Of a stretch of 64,000 nt of DNA, positions 25,820-33,580 are shown in pieces; position 1 is the first letter of the stretch, and each line of letters begins with the position of its first letter. The position numbers were made by a program, and so were the translations under genes. This stretch comes from DATKJY01 sp964540105. GTDB taxonomy: Bacteria; Zixibacteria; MSB-5A5; GN15; FEB-12. The stretch is from positions 868,001 through 932,000 of the forward strand of contig CAZILL010000002.1 in NCBI GenBank assembly GCA_964540105.1. The letters run 5' to 3'. The notes under the pieces are model-generated. The model was not told where the DNA came from. It worked only from the letters and a program-made list of their open reading frames with translations, and searched no databases.

Positions 25820-26379
25820 GCCTGATTCCTTGCATACGCTGATTCCGCGCCCAGTCGATACGCCTCGTCAAGCACTCGCAGGTTGATCTCCAAGACTTCC
25901 TTCTTCTTTCCGAGCTTCTCTTCCACAATCGCCTGAAGCGTCGCGAATTCAACGATCGATGATGCCCCCACAAACGCCCCGAGCATGGCGATGTTCGTGG
26001 CTTTGGCGCTCCCCGCGACCATCGCCATCTGATTGCACGGGACAAGAATCTCTGTCACGTCGGTTCGGTCTGTTCGTGCGTTGATCAACGACGAGTTCAC
26101 CATGACCAGCCCCCCTGACCGCACGCGCGGCGTAAATTTGTCGAACGATGGTCGGTTAAACACACAGATCGCCTGCGGGGTGTTGATAATCGGCGACCCG
26201 ATTCGCTTCTCGGACACAACCACCGTACAATAGGCTGTCCCTCCCCGCATTTCAGGTCCATACGACGGCAACCAGACCACATTCTTCCCCTCTTTAATTC
26301 CGGCGTAGGCCAAAAGCTGCCCCGCTACCATGACCCCCTGCCCGCCAAAACCGGCCATTGTCACTTCGAATTGTGTCAT
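25816..26379 (-). CDS. 2-oxoacid:ferredoxin oxidoreductase, gamma subunit
   Basis: A 187-aa protein of the pyruvate/ketoisovalerate oxidoreductase gamma family, which contributes to coenzyme A binding. It opens with 'MAGFGGQGVMVAGQLLAYAG' and has 'SYGPEMRGGTAYCTVVVS', both family signatures. Size fits separate gamma subunits of KorC/VorC type. It overlaps or abuts beta upstream and nuoE-like downstream. Whether the substrate is 2-oxoglutarate or branched-chain 2-oxoacids cannot be decided from sequence alone. Confidence 0.88.
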   Translation of the reverse strand: MTQFEVTMAGFGGQGVMVAGQLLAYAGIKEGKNVVWLPSYGPEMRGGTAYCTVVVSEKRIGSPIINTPQAICVFNRPSFDKFTPRVRSGGLVMVNSSLINARTDRTDVTEILVPCNQMAMVAGSAKATNIAMLGAFVGASSIVEFATLQAIVEEKLGKKKEVLEINLRVLDEAYRLGAESAYARNQA

Positions 26380-27140
26380 CAGCCCTTCGCGGTACTCTCC
26401 GGTTCCTTAAAGACCCGCATTGGATAATACGGTATGAGGTTTTCAGCAAGCCAGCTGGTCGCTTCTGTTGGAGTGTCCCCCCAATTCGTTGGGCAAGTGG
26501 AAAGCACTTCTACAAGCGAATAGCACCGGTTTTCGGTCTGATACATGAAAGCTCGTTTAATTGCTTTCTTGGCGCGGATGATCTGCAACGGATGATGCAC
26601 CGAAACTCGTTCCAGATATGCCGGTGTGACCAGCGTCGACAGCAGTTCGCACATCCGGATCGGCATTCCCGTATCGGCGACATTGCGCCCCATCGGGCAG
26701 GTCGACGTAATCTGCCCTGGCAGCGTTGTGGGGGCCATCTGGCCGCCGGTCATACCGTAGATGGCGTTGTTGACAAAGATCGTTGTGAACTTCTCACCGC
26801 GATTGGCGGCGTGCACGATCTCTCCCATGCCGATTGAGGCCAGATCGCCGTCCCCTTGATAAGTGAACACGATCATGTCAGGCCTCAAGCGCTTGAATCC
26901 AGTCGCCAGCGCCGGCGCGCGGCCATGAGGCGATTCGAGGAAGTCAGTGTTGAAGTAGTTATAGGCCAGCACCGAACAGCCGACCGGTGCCACGCCCACA
27001 GTACGCTCGCGAAGCCCCAGTTCGTCGAGAACCTCCGCTACCAATCGATGAATAATCCCGTGGGTGCATCCAGGGCAGTAGTGTGTCACGACATCGTTGA
27101 GCGACTCTGGTCGAGAGAACGTGGTCTTGTCCGGTTCCAT
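26379..27140 (-). CDS. 2-oxoacid:ferredoxin oxidoreductase, beta subunit (thiamine diphosphate-binding)
   Basis: A 253-aa beta subunit with 'YCPGCTHGIIHRLVAEVL' near the N-terminus and the thiamine-diphosphate/Mg motif 'GDGDLASIGMGE...NNAIYGMTGGQ'. It carries the catalytic cofactor and, with alpha and gamma, performs CoA-dependent decarboxylation of a 2-oxoacid with ferredoxin reduction, or the reverse carboxylation. It lies 2 bp after alpha and shares a base with the gamma start. KorB and VorB-partner beta subunits look alike here, so the exact substrate is open. Confidence 0.9.
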   Translation of the reverse strand: MEPDKTTFSRPESLNDVVTHYCPGCTHGIIHRLVAEVLDELGLRERTVGVAPVGCSVLAYNYFNTDFLESPHGRAPALATGFKRLRPDMIVFTYQGDGDLASIGMGEIVHAANRGEKFTTIFVNNAIYGMTGGQMAPTTLPGQITSTCPMGRNVADTGMPIRMCELLSTLVTPAYLERVSVHHPLQIIRAKKAIKRAFMYQTENRCYSLVEVLSTCPTNWGDTPTEATSWLAENLIPYYPMRVFKEPESTAKG

Positions 27141-27142
27141 GT

Positions 27143-28240
27143 TCAGACCCCTCCGCGCTTCGACGTTGTCTGTCTGTGGGTGCCGACCAAGGCCTTTAAC
27201 TGCTCTCTGACTTCCTCTGGTGATGGCACAATTCCCCCTGTGCGTCCAAAAAATTTCACCGGCCGGGCGCCCGCTGTCACCCGTTCGACATCTTCGACCA
27301 TTTGCCCCATACTCATTTCGACCGTCAACACCGTCTCAATGTTCGCTTTGTTGACTTCAGTCTTGAGCTGCTTCTCAGGATAGGGGAAGAGCGTTATCGG
27401 TCGAAAGAGGCCGATCGAGATCCCCTCTGCTTCCAGCTCGTCGATAGCTGTCTGACAGATTCTCGCCATGGTGCCATACGAGACGACCAGAATGCGATTC
27501 TCAACGCTAATCTTGTACAGCTCGCACCGAGTCTCATGGGCCTTCATGCGTTCGTATTTCTGGTGCAGGGTCACATTGTTCTGCTCCAACGCAAGTGGAT
27601 CCAGAAACAGTGACTTGACGATCAGGGGAGAGCGTCCCTTTGCGCCCGTCGCTGCCCAGTCCTTTGCCGGCAAGGGGGGCTCGCTATAGTTTTCGGGGAA
27701 CTCCGCGGGCTCCATCATCTGGCCGATCATCCCGTCGCCGATAACCATCACCGGGTTGCGATACTTGTCCGCCAGATGAAAGGCCAGCATGGTCAGGTCA
27801 ACTGCTTCCTGAACCGACGACGGCGCCAACCCGAGGATGCGGTAATCTCCGTGCCCGCCCCCTTTGGTCGCCTGAAAGTAGTCTGACTGTGCGGGTAGAA
27901 TCCCTCCCAGCCCAGGGCCACCGCGCATGATATTGACCACAACGCACGGCAGCTGTGCCCCAGCCATATACGACAACGCTTCCTGCATCAGGCTGATCCC
28001 CGGGCTCGACGACGACGAAAAGACGCGTTTGCCTGTTGCCGCCGCACCGAACAGCATGTTCCCTACAGCGATTTCGCTTTCGGCTTGAAGAAATACGCCT
28101 CCCACCTCTGGCATGCGCTTGGCCAGGTACTCTGCGACTTCGGTCTGAGGCGTGATCGGATAGCAGAAGTAGTTGGTGGCGCCGGCACGAAGAGCCGCCT
28201 CGGCGATTGCTTCGTTGCCTTTCATCAGAACTTTGGACAT
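27143..28240 (-). CDS. 2-oxoacid:ferredoxin oxidoreductase, alpha subunit (VorB/KorA type)
   Basis: A 365-aa alpha subunit opening 'MSKVLMKGNEAIAEAALRAG' with 'YPITPQTEVAEYLA', 'QAESEIAVGNMLFGAA' and 'MRGGPGLGGILPAQSDYFQA', the core pyrimidine-binding and interface motifs. I start at ATG 28240, which has GGGAG 4 bases upstream; a GTG five codons earlier is possible. The length and motif spelling resemble VorB (branched-chain 2-oxoacid) and KorA (2-oxoglutarate) equally. The adjacent ferredoxin gene completes the usual four-gene set. Confidence 0.88.
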   Translation of the reverse strand: MSKVLMKGNEAIAEAALRAGATNYFCYPITPQTEVAEYLAKRMPEVGGVFLQAESEIAVGNMLFGAAATGKRVFSSSSSPGISLMQEALSYMAGAQLPCVVVNIMRGGPGLGGILPAQSDYFQATKGGGHGDYRILGLAPSSVQEAVDLTMLAFHLADKYRNPVMVIGDGMIGQMMEPAEFPENYSEPPLPAKDWAATGAKGRSPLIVKSLFLDPLALEQNNVTLHQKYERMKAHETRCELYKISVENRILVVSYGTMARICQTAIDELEAEGISIGLFRPITLFPYPEKQLKTEVNKANIETVLTVEMSMGQMVEDVERVTAGARPVKFFGRTGGIVPSPEEVREQLKALVGTHRQTTSKRGGV

Positions 28241-28258
28241 GCTACTCCCGCTCACATC

Positions 28259-28492
28259 TCAATAGTCGAACAGAACATACATTTGCCCGTGGGCGTGAAC
28301 AGCGATGGCCGCATCCGGGCAGGTGATCGCACACATCCGACATCCGATGCAGCGCGATGGATCATGCATTTGTGCGTAGAAGTATCCACGCAGGGTAATC
28401 TCCTTGGACATCGAGAGTATCTGTTGCGGACAGGCCCGCACGCACAATTCGCATCCTTTGCAGTGATTCTTGTCGATCGTAATGCCGGGCAT
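28259..28492 (-). CDS. 2x[4Fe-4S] ferredoxin (delta subunit of the oxidoreductase)
   Basis: A 77-aa ferredoxin with CKGCELCVRACP (about residues 11-22) and CIGCRMCAITCP (about 47-58), each binding one cluster. It precedes the alpha gene by 18 bp and is the usual delta/ferredoxin subunit of KorABCD or VorABCD, taking electrons from the thiamine intermediate. Its start codon overlaps the stop of the upstream ATPase gene by one base (TGATG). Confidence 0.9.
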   Translation of the reverse strand: MPGITIDKNHCKGCELCVRACPQQILSMSKEITLRGYFYAQMHDPSRCIGCRMCAITCPDAAIAVHAHGQMYVLFDY

Positions 28493-29241
28493 CAGTGTAT
28501 TCTCAGCCTCTTGTCAGTCCAGGTGCGCGCCTTGTGCTCCCAGGGTTTGACCAGCGCTCGATCCAATGGGAAAAGGGGAACGCCTATGTCGCGCATAGCG
28601 AGCTTCTCGCAAAGCGATCTCTCTGCACTCATGAATCGTATCGGCAGACCTGAGCGCGCGCCCACCTCGCGCGCCAGTTCGAACCCTTCGAGTACTGTTT
28701 CTGCTGTAGTGTCTTTCATCAGATGCGTATTCGAAATAATCCCCGTGAACTTCAAACGTGATGCCCCTTCTATCTCCTTGAGCATATTCATTGACCCGTT
28801 GATGTCCGATGTAAACGGTCGCTTCGCGTTCAATACCAGCAGCATGTCGTAGGTCTCCGTAGAAAACGCGTCAGCCAAAGAACTCAGGACTCGTGCACCG
28901 ACGTCATCACCCCCCACGTCGAGAACGAGAAAACCTGTATTCCGGACAATCGCACCTTTGATTTCCGGAATGATGATCGGAAGATCGGCGAAGAGCTGCC
29001 CGCCCGCAGGGATGAGGCAGAAAACCCCACATCCTTCAAGTTCTGCGGCCGCCTCCCGCGATCGAAAATAGGGATTAACTATGTCGAGATCGGCGATTGA
29101 GACTTTAGCCGCACTATAGGAGGCAAGATGTCGAGCGAGGTTGACTGAAACCTCCGACTTACCGCTCCCGTAGCCACCAACAACGACGATCACTTGCTTG
29201 AATTCAATGGGAGAAACCGGACTGTCGTTGTTTTCCATCAC
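28492..29241 (-). CDS. MinD/ParA-like P-loop ATPase heading the redox operon
   Basis: A 249-aa P-loop protein with Walker A 'GGYGSGKSEVSVNLAR' (about residue 22), 'IADLDIVNPYFR' (A'/switch region) and 'VLDVGGDDVGARVL'. It resembles SIMIBI ATPases such as MinD, CobB or iron-sulfur carrier NTPases but lacks the deviant KGG signature lysine. As first gene of an operon full of Fe-S subunits, it could help assemble clusters or place the complex, but that is inference. Start is ATG 29241; codon 2 is also ATG. Confidence 0.6.
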   Translation of the reverse strand: MMENNDSPVSPIEFKQVIVVVGGYGSGKSEVSVNLARHLASYSAAKVSIADLDIVNPYFRSREAAAELEGCGVFCLIPAGGQLFADLPIIIPEIKGAIVRNTGFLVLDVGGDDVGARVLSSLADAFSTETYDMLLVLNAKRPFTSDINGSMNMLKEIEGASRLKFTGIISNTHLMKDTTAETVLEGFELAREVGARSGLPIRFMSAERSLCEKLAMRDIGVPLFPLDRALVKPWEHKARTWTDKRLRIH

Positions 29242-29334
29242 TCGGCGACCGCGTCAATCTTCTTGAAAGCTATTCGCTTACAACCCAGCTCAAACGAAAG
29301 ATAACCGTTCTGGTCATAATTGCCTCTAATGGAA

Positions 29335-29363
29335 AATATCGCTGAAATGGTCGCCAAAGTCAA
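29335..29363 (-). promoter_or_regulatory. Promoter of the nine-gene redox operon
   Basis: Minus strand: TTGACT (29358-29363), exactly 17 bp, GATATT (29335-29340). The predicted start is near 29328, about 85 bp ahead of the ATPase gene. It is back-to-back with the plus-strand promoter at 29400, leaving about 36 bp between the two -35 boxes. Confidence 0.6.
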
Positions 29364-29399
29364 GCTGGTATTGTGAAATAATTAACGATTTGATTCTCG

Positions 29400-29428
29400 T
29401 TGACACGTCTGATTTGCATAACTATACT
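29400..29428 (+). promoter_or_regulatory. Strong sigma-70-like promoter of the lipoprotein gene at 29.5 kb
   Basis: TTGACA (29400-29405), 17 bp, TATACT (29423-29428), followed by an AT-rich start region. The predicted leader is about 55 nt and contains GGAGG 7 bases before the TTG start codon. Confidence 0.7.
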
Positions 29429-29492
29429 ATTACATTATATTGGCTTATAAGAAATCGCCACCACTTAAGTTGCACATGTCGGAGGACTCAGA

Positions 29493-30311
29493 TTGACCAT
29501 CCTCATCGCTCGCCCCGTAGGAATGACCGTGGTTCTTTCTTTGGTGGTCATCTCCGGTCTCTGTCTTCTGCTCGGTTGCACGACTGGGAGCAAACCTAAG
29601 ACCATTTTTGAAGACCCGAAATTCGCCGGCTGGATCTTTTTTGAAGGCAAGAACGTTCGGATCTTTCATGCGCCGGGTCACCCTCTTGATACGAGTTTTT
29701 CGCAGATTGCAGGCAACTATGAGAAGTCGACCAAGAGAGTGTGCGACCTTCTTGGAATAGAAATCCCTGCCGACACTTTGACTGTTATCTACTATACCGG
29801 CTACGGACAGGGGCGTGAGATGACTGGCAGAGAGTATCCGTTCGTCGAAAACGGGATCATCCATTTTTGGCTCCCCAGTTATCTTGGTCCGACGTTAGTT
29901 CAATACTTGATGGGTCATTTCAGCACAGTTATGCCGAAGCATATCTTTCTCCAGCATGGGATGATTGCCTTGTTCGACTTCTCCGGTCAAAACTACCACG
30001 CGTCGACAAGCGGCTATGTGAAGAGCAAGGACTTCATCCCGCTCGAAAAACTTGCCGTCGACACCTCCATAAACAGCGACACCGAGCGCTTACAATCAGC
30101 CGAGGCTGCGTCCTTTGTCGCCTACATCCTGGCTAACTATGGAGCCTCGAGATTGAAGACGATGTTTGAGTCGCAGGCGTCGTTTCCCCAGATGGTACAG
30201 GAGCTCTTTTACGAACCGATTGATTCGCTACAATCGAACTGGTTAAACTTCGCGCTAGAAAACACTCCTCCCGATACGACCACAGAGAAATCAGCAAGTG
30301 AGCATGAGTGA
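29493..30311 (+). CDS. Predicted lipoprotein, peptidase-MA-like fold possible
   Basis: A 272-aa protein from TTG 29493, supported by GGAGG (29481-29485). A signal segment ends in the lipobox 'LLLGC' (Cys near 28). The mature part reads like the gluzincin-related 'peptidase MA' group ('IFHAPGHPLDTSFSQIAGNYEKS' region, 'GHFSTVMPKHIFLQHGMIALFD'), but no clear HEXXH zinc motif is present; 'HGMIALFD' is where one might expect it. So it may be an inactive relative, or something else. A conserved role is not known to me. Confidence 0.5.
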   Translation: MTILIARPVGMTVVLSLVVISGLCLLLGCTTGSKPKTIFEDPKFAGWIFFEGKNVRIFHAPGHPLDTSFSQIAGNYEKSTKRVCDLLGIEIPADTLTVIYYTGYGQGREMTGREYPFVENGIIHFWLPSYLGPTLVQYLMGHFSTVMPKHIFLQHGMIALFDFSGQNYHASTSGYVKSKDFIPLEKLAVDTSINSDTERLQSAEAASFVAYILANYGASRLKTMFESQASFPQMVQELFYEPIDSLQSNWLNFALENTPPDTTTEKSASEHE

Positions 30312-30352
30312 GCAAGTCCTCCACCGACACATAGGTGAGCACAGAGGTGACA

Positions 30353-31120
30353 ATGACTGAAAACGATTGGAAGACAGCGATAACCGACATAGGCCCCGGC
30401 AAGATCCGCGTCCGTGGCTATGACATTGCCGACATTATGGACAAGCTCTCGTACGCCGAGGCTGTCTACCTGATCCTCAAGGGAGAACTCCCGACCAAAG
30501 CCGAAGCGGCGCTCATGAATGCGATCCTTGTGTCGTCAATAGATCATGGTGCCTCACCGCCTTCGGTACTTGGCACGCGCACCGTTCTCTCCGGAGGTAA
30601 CTCTCTGAATGCCGCGCTCGCAGGTGGAGTGCTGGTGATCGGCGATACTCACGGGGGGGCGATCGAACAGTCCGCGAAGATCCTGCAGGAATGGGTCACG
30701 CGAGGCGCCGACGTGACGGTTCTGGCCGCGCAGCTTGCCGATTGGCTTGACCAGTCAAAACGACGAATGCCCGGTCTTGGCCATCGGCTTCACACCATTG
30801 ACCCTCGGACCGGAAAGCTGTTCGAGATTGCGGCTCAGCACGGCTTCAGCGGCCGTCACATCGAGTTGATGAAAGCCCTTGAGCAAACACTTCGCGTCAA
30901 GCTCGGGAAGCCACTGCCAATCAATGTCGACGGAGCCATTGCCGCTGTCATCTCCGATATGGGGTTCGACTGGCGTCTGGGTAAAGGGTTCTTCATCATC
31001 TCCCGAGTCCCCGGGCTCTTGGCCCATGCCTACGAAGAAATGACACGCGAAAAGCCGATGCGAAAGCTCGGACCACTACCTTATTCCTACGACGGTCCAC
31101 CCGAAAGAAAGATCGGTTAG
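30353..31120 (+). CDS. Citryl-CoA lyase / short citrate-synthase-like protein
   Basis: A 255-aa protein of the citrate synthase superfamily, about the length of stand-alone citryl-CoA lyases and the lyase domain of ATP-citrate lyase, and much shorter than citrate synthase. Catalytic residues of the fold are present: His in 'SIDHGASPPS', His in 'GLGHRLHTIDPR' and Asp in 'NVDGAIAAVI'. Citryl-CoA lyase splits citryl-CoA into acetyl-CoA and oxaloacetate in some reductive TCA cycles. I start at ATG 30353 with GAGGTGA just upstream; a GTG at 30335 is possible. No citryl-CoA synthetase is in the window. Confidence 0.7.
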   Translation: MTENDWKTAITDIGPGKIRVRGYDIADIMDKLSYAEAVYLILKGELPTKAEAALMNAILVSSIDHGASPPSVLGTRTVLSGGNSLNAALAGGVLVIGDTHGGAIEQSAKILQEWVTRGADVTVLAAQLADWLDQSKRRMPGLGHRLHTIDPRTGKLFEIAAQHGFSGRHIELMKALEQTLRVKLGKPLPINVDGAIAAVISDMGFDWRLGKGFFIISRVPGLLAHAYEEMTREKPMRKLGPLPYSYDGPPERKIG

Positions 31121-31140
31121 GTCATAGCGGACCGACTACC

Positions 31141-32049
31141 TTGACTTCATCTCCCAGGCCCCGCATGGCTTTGATTTACAACTGGTGTCTGCCTTCTGCG
31201 AAGATCATGGTCATGGCATACCTGCTCCTCCAGATGTCTTGCGCTCCACCGAGACCGGCTGTTCCGAGAGCGGTAGAGGCACCGACCGAAAAAGCACGTG
31301 CGACAGTCCGTCCCGCTGATCTCGTCGTCGAACCCGGCGACGGCAAGATGACTCTTATATGGGCTAAGGCTGGGGCAGGACTCATGAGCGGATACAACAT
31401 TTACACATTCAGTGCACCTATCTCAGGCGACGCCATTGTCAGTGCAGCTCTTGACACTCTCAAGCCGCTTAACCTCGTGCCTTACCCGGGAGACACTAAC
31501 CCAGACGATAATCTCGAGAGCTTCGAGGCTGACAACCTCGAAAATGGCGTCAAGTACTACGCCTTTGTCCGTGTAATCTATCCAGATCGTTCTCTATCCG
31601 TCCCCTCGAATGTCGCGACGACCGTCTGTGGCCCTCGTGGTTCAATCGATCTGGCTGCCAGATTTCAATCGGATCACGATGGATATTCCCTGTTGAAGAA
31701 CCGGTATGTCCGAGCCGACGCGTCCGATAACGATATCCTCTTCTTCACTAAGGATGGTCGAGATTACCTGGCCTCACCCGGTCGGCTTGATGGTTTTCTG
31801 CGCAAGACAACGTTGACCCTGCTTCCCGTAGAAGGAGGAGTTGCCGAAGTCCGGCAATACCTTCGCGGTCATCAGGTCACTACCGAAGAAGACAGATTGC
31901 AGGTGAAGACTGGTTCCTGGGTCCTGCTGCAAACGATCGAGGGGTATCATGCCCTTCTCAAAGTTCTCGACGTTACTGGACGCGGCAAAGAACGACATCT
32001 GCGCGCCACCTTTGCGGTCTGCCCGCTTGCCGACGAACTCGTTTTCTAA
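31141..32049 (+). CDS. Lipoprotein with fibronectin type III-like domain
   Basis: A 302-aa protein whose N-terminal hydrophobic segment ends in 'LLLQMSCAPP', a probable lipobox. After a proline-rich spacer there is one fibronectin type III-like module (about residues 58-160: 'PGDGKMTLIWAKAGAGLMSG', then 'LENGVKYYAFVRVIYPD'). The C-terminal half ('GYSLLKNRYVRADASDNDIL') is beta-rich and unrecognised. The TTG at 31141 has weak support; ATG codons at 31165 or about 31204 are alternative starts and still keep the lipobox. It follows the citryl-CoA-lyase-like gene by 20 bp. Confidence 0.55.
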   Translation: MTSSPRPRMALIYNWCLPSAKIMVMAYLLLQMSCAPPRPAVPRAVEAPTEKARATVRPADLVVEPGDGKMTLIWAKAGAGLMSGYNIYTFSAPISGDAIVSAALDTLKPLNLVPYPGDTNPDDNLESFEADNLENGVKYYAFVRVIYPDRSLSVPSNVATTVCGPRGSIDLAARFQSDHDGYSLLKNRYVRADASDNDILFFTKDGRDYLASPGRLDGFLRKTTLTLLPVEGGVAEVRQYLRGHQVTTEEDRLQVKTGSWVLLQTIEGYHALLKVLDVTGRGKERHLRATFAVCPLADELVF

Positions 32050-32147
32050 GAAGCTCTGATTCAGAGAGGAACCTGGTAAAGAACGCCGGGAAGGGAGTCT
32101 GTTCAGAAGGGAATTCTCTCACGCGACCAACCCTGCAATCAAATCAC

Positions 32148-32176
32148 CCGGCGGTGCCGATAGCCAACACCGCCGG
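32148..32176. other. GC-rich perfect hairpin after the fibronectin-type lipoprotein gene
   Basis: CCGGCGGTG (32148-32156) pairs perfectly with CACCGCCGG (32168-32176) around an 11-nt loop. No T tract follows, so it is not a standard intrinsic terminator. It lies 100 bp after the stop at 32049 in a 497-bp gap (32050-32546) with no convincing gene. Confidence 0.5.
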
Positions 32177-32431
32177 ACGCTTCGACCCTATGGCGTGCGT
32201 GCAGAATCTGCATGATCCCACCCCTCACGCCACGCTCTGCACGCGTTCGAGAAGAATCGGGCGACAACTTGGAATTACCGTCACGTCCCTCTCAGCTCAG
32301 GTATCCCTCAGGACGGGATGCCCCCTCGCTTGTGATCGGAATTAGCAATTCGCTTGCCGTTCATGCTGGCTCAGAGACAGCCATGTCGCGCCCTGTGTAA
32401 CAACAGGTTATGGCAAGTCAGATTCTCCGGA

Positions 32432-32520
32432 TTGACCTGCGCGAGGTCAAAACACCCCAATCCATCCCAATTCATCGAGGTATTCTTGACCTCGCGAGTG
32501 TGAATTCCACTGCTCGCGAA
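32432..32520. other. Cluster of inverted repeats with a shared AGGTCA/TGACCT motif
   Basis: Three inverted repeats sit within 90 bp. TTGACCT-gcgcg-AGGTCAA (32432-32450) is a perfect 7-bp-arm palindrome; CGAGGT-n7-ACCTCG (32476-32494) shares the AGGT/ACCT core; and CGCGAG-n14-CTCGCG follows directly around a GAATTC centre. They end about 30 bp from the stop of the minus-strand gene at 32547. They could be operators, a bidirectional terminator or a small structured RNA; sequence alone does not decide. Confidence 0.45.
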
Positions 32521-32546
32521 GAAATACGTGCGAAGATTAATTGTGG

Positions 32547-33125
32547 TTAGTCACTTGACTTGACCGGGAAGTGTGCGACGCCGCCTGGGCGTTTCTCAAT
32601 CGGTGCGCTCTCCAACTCAGGATCCTGCTTTTCAGTCAACTCGTTTCCGAGGATTGCTAAAGCACAACTATTGAGTGCGTCACGCAATTCACCTGCCCGA
32701 AAGGTCTGTGCCCAAAGCGTATGCTTGGCGCGCAGGCGATCGTCAAACTCCCCAAGGTAGCGTTGCTCAAGATTCTGGATCTTTTGGCGTTCTGCTTGCT
32801 GCCAGTCGTTAAAGAGTGCCAGTACGTACACTCCTCGACCGGGTAGGTCAAGAGTCTCCGTGATCGTGATAGCGTAGCGATTAACCTTCGTTCGCAGCGA
32901 AAGGGCCAGGCGAACCCTTCGGCCGGTCGTCAGCCCGAACTCTTCACTCGAAGCCGGAAAGACCTTGAGCCGCCTTTCCCATCCGTTCCCCTCCGCAAGA
33001 CCCGGGAACTTGAGATCGGCCAGCCACTCAAGGAACTCCCCTTTGACCGCATCCAGATCCATCAGAGGGTTGGATTTCTGAAGCTCACTTAGAACGGCGG
33101 CCTTCAACTCTTTAGAAACTGCCAT
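32547..33125 (-). CDS. Conserved-looking hypothetical protein
   Basis: A 192-aa soluble protein with no signal peptide or membrane helix. The N-terminal helix 'MAVSKELKAAVLSELQKSN' leads to an alpha/beta core with 'RRVRLALSLRTKVNRYAITI' and a helical stretch rich in charged residues (about 110-170). I recognise no domain. Codon use looks like that of neighbouring genes, so it is probably a real gene. It stands alone on the minus strand, convergent with the lipoprotein gene at 31.1 kb. Confidence 0.55.
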   Translation of the reverse strand: MAVSKELKAAVLSELQKSNPLMDLDAVKGEFLEWLADLKFPGLAEGNGWERRLKVFPASSEEFGLTTGRRVRLALSLRTKVNRYAITITETLDLPGRGVYVLALFNDWQQAERQKIQNLEQRYLGEFDDRLRAKHTLWAQTFRAGELRDALNSCALAILGNELTEKQDPELESAPIEKRPGGVAHFPVKSSD

Positions 33126-33336
33126 ACGATATCCGACCGGAAATCATAAGAAAAGGTCCTCATGTTCTACTATCGGTCGTTACCTATCAAGGCTTGACGG
33201 CTTGGCCTCCCTCAGGCAGAGTGAAATCTCTTGAGGTTTTTTTTCTTGTGCTGATTGACGCCGAAACTGCATTTTTGATCTGTTATTCGAATGACCGGCT
33301 GATAATGGCTGGAAAGGTAAGAGAAGGAGAATGATC

Positions 33337-33441
33337 ATGTCTAAAGGGAAAGACAAAGGGCGTCGCGAAACAAAGAAGCCGAAGAAACAGAAACCCGCCC
33401 CGGCCCCGAGTCCGGTCAAGTCCGGTCCGCCGAAGAACTGA
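33337..33441 (+). CDS. 34-aa lysine/proline-rich basic small protein (SKGKDKG type)
   Basis: A short ORF opening MSKGKDKGRRETKKPKK, ending in a Pro/Ala tail, with GAGAAGGAGA about 7 bases upstream of the ATG. Small basic proteins beginning like this occur in many bacteria, usually unannotated; their function is unknown to me. It is followed 22 bp later by an intrinsic terminator, so it looks like a complete monocistronic unit. It contains no cysteine or hydrophobic segment and is probably unstructured and nucleic-acid- or ribosome-associated (inference). Confidence 0.7.
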   Translation: MSKGKDKGRRETKKPKKQKPAPAPSPVKSGPPKN

Positions 33442-33463
33442 TTTCCAGAAAACAGACTTCAAG

Positions 33464-33493
33464 AGTCGTGCTCGAATCCTCTCGGGCACGACT
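33464..33493 (+). terminator. Intrinsic terminator of the 34-aa gene
   Basis: AGTCGTGC (33464-33471) pairs perfectly with GCACGACT (33486-33493), followed by TCTATTATC. It ends the unit 22 bp after the stop at 33441. Confidence 0.7.
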
Positions 33494-33547
33494 TCTATTA
33501 TCACTTCAGCAGGAATGAAAGAGCTCACCGGGTAATCACCGGCATCC

Positions 33548-33580
33548 AAAAAAATACCTGGCAACCCTATGATTGCCAGG
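33548..33580 (-). terminator. Intrinsic terminator on the minus strand
   Basis: Read on the minus strand, CCTGGCAA-n8-TTGCCAGG (33557-33580) is followed by TA and seven T (33548-33554). This is a textbook terminator, but no conventional gene lies upstream on the minus strand. It ends the small unit described at 33581-33698. Confidence 0.8.

Noticed and set aside
22287..31120. Selenoprotein candidates with in-frame TGA among the redox genes
   Set aside because: All redox genes read through without internal TGA and end at stops that fit their families, so no selenocysteine codon is supported in this window.
32154..32345. 63-aa plus-strand frame in the gap after the fibronectin-type lipoprotein
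   Set aside because: GTG start without a ribosome-binding site, composition unlike neighbours, and it begins inside a perfect hairpin.
33181..33419. Minus-strand frames at 33180-33564
   Set aside because: They are antisense to the 34-aa basic gene and its terminator and contain no recognisable domain.
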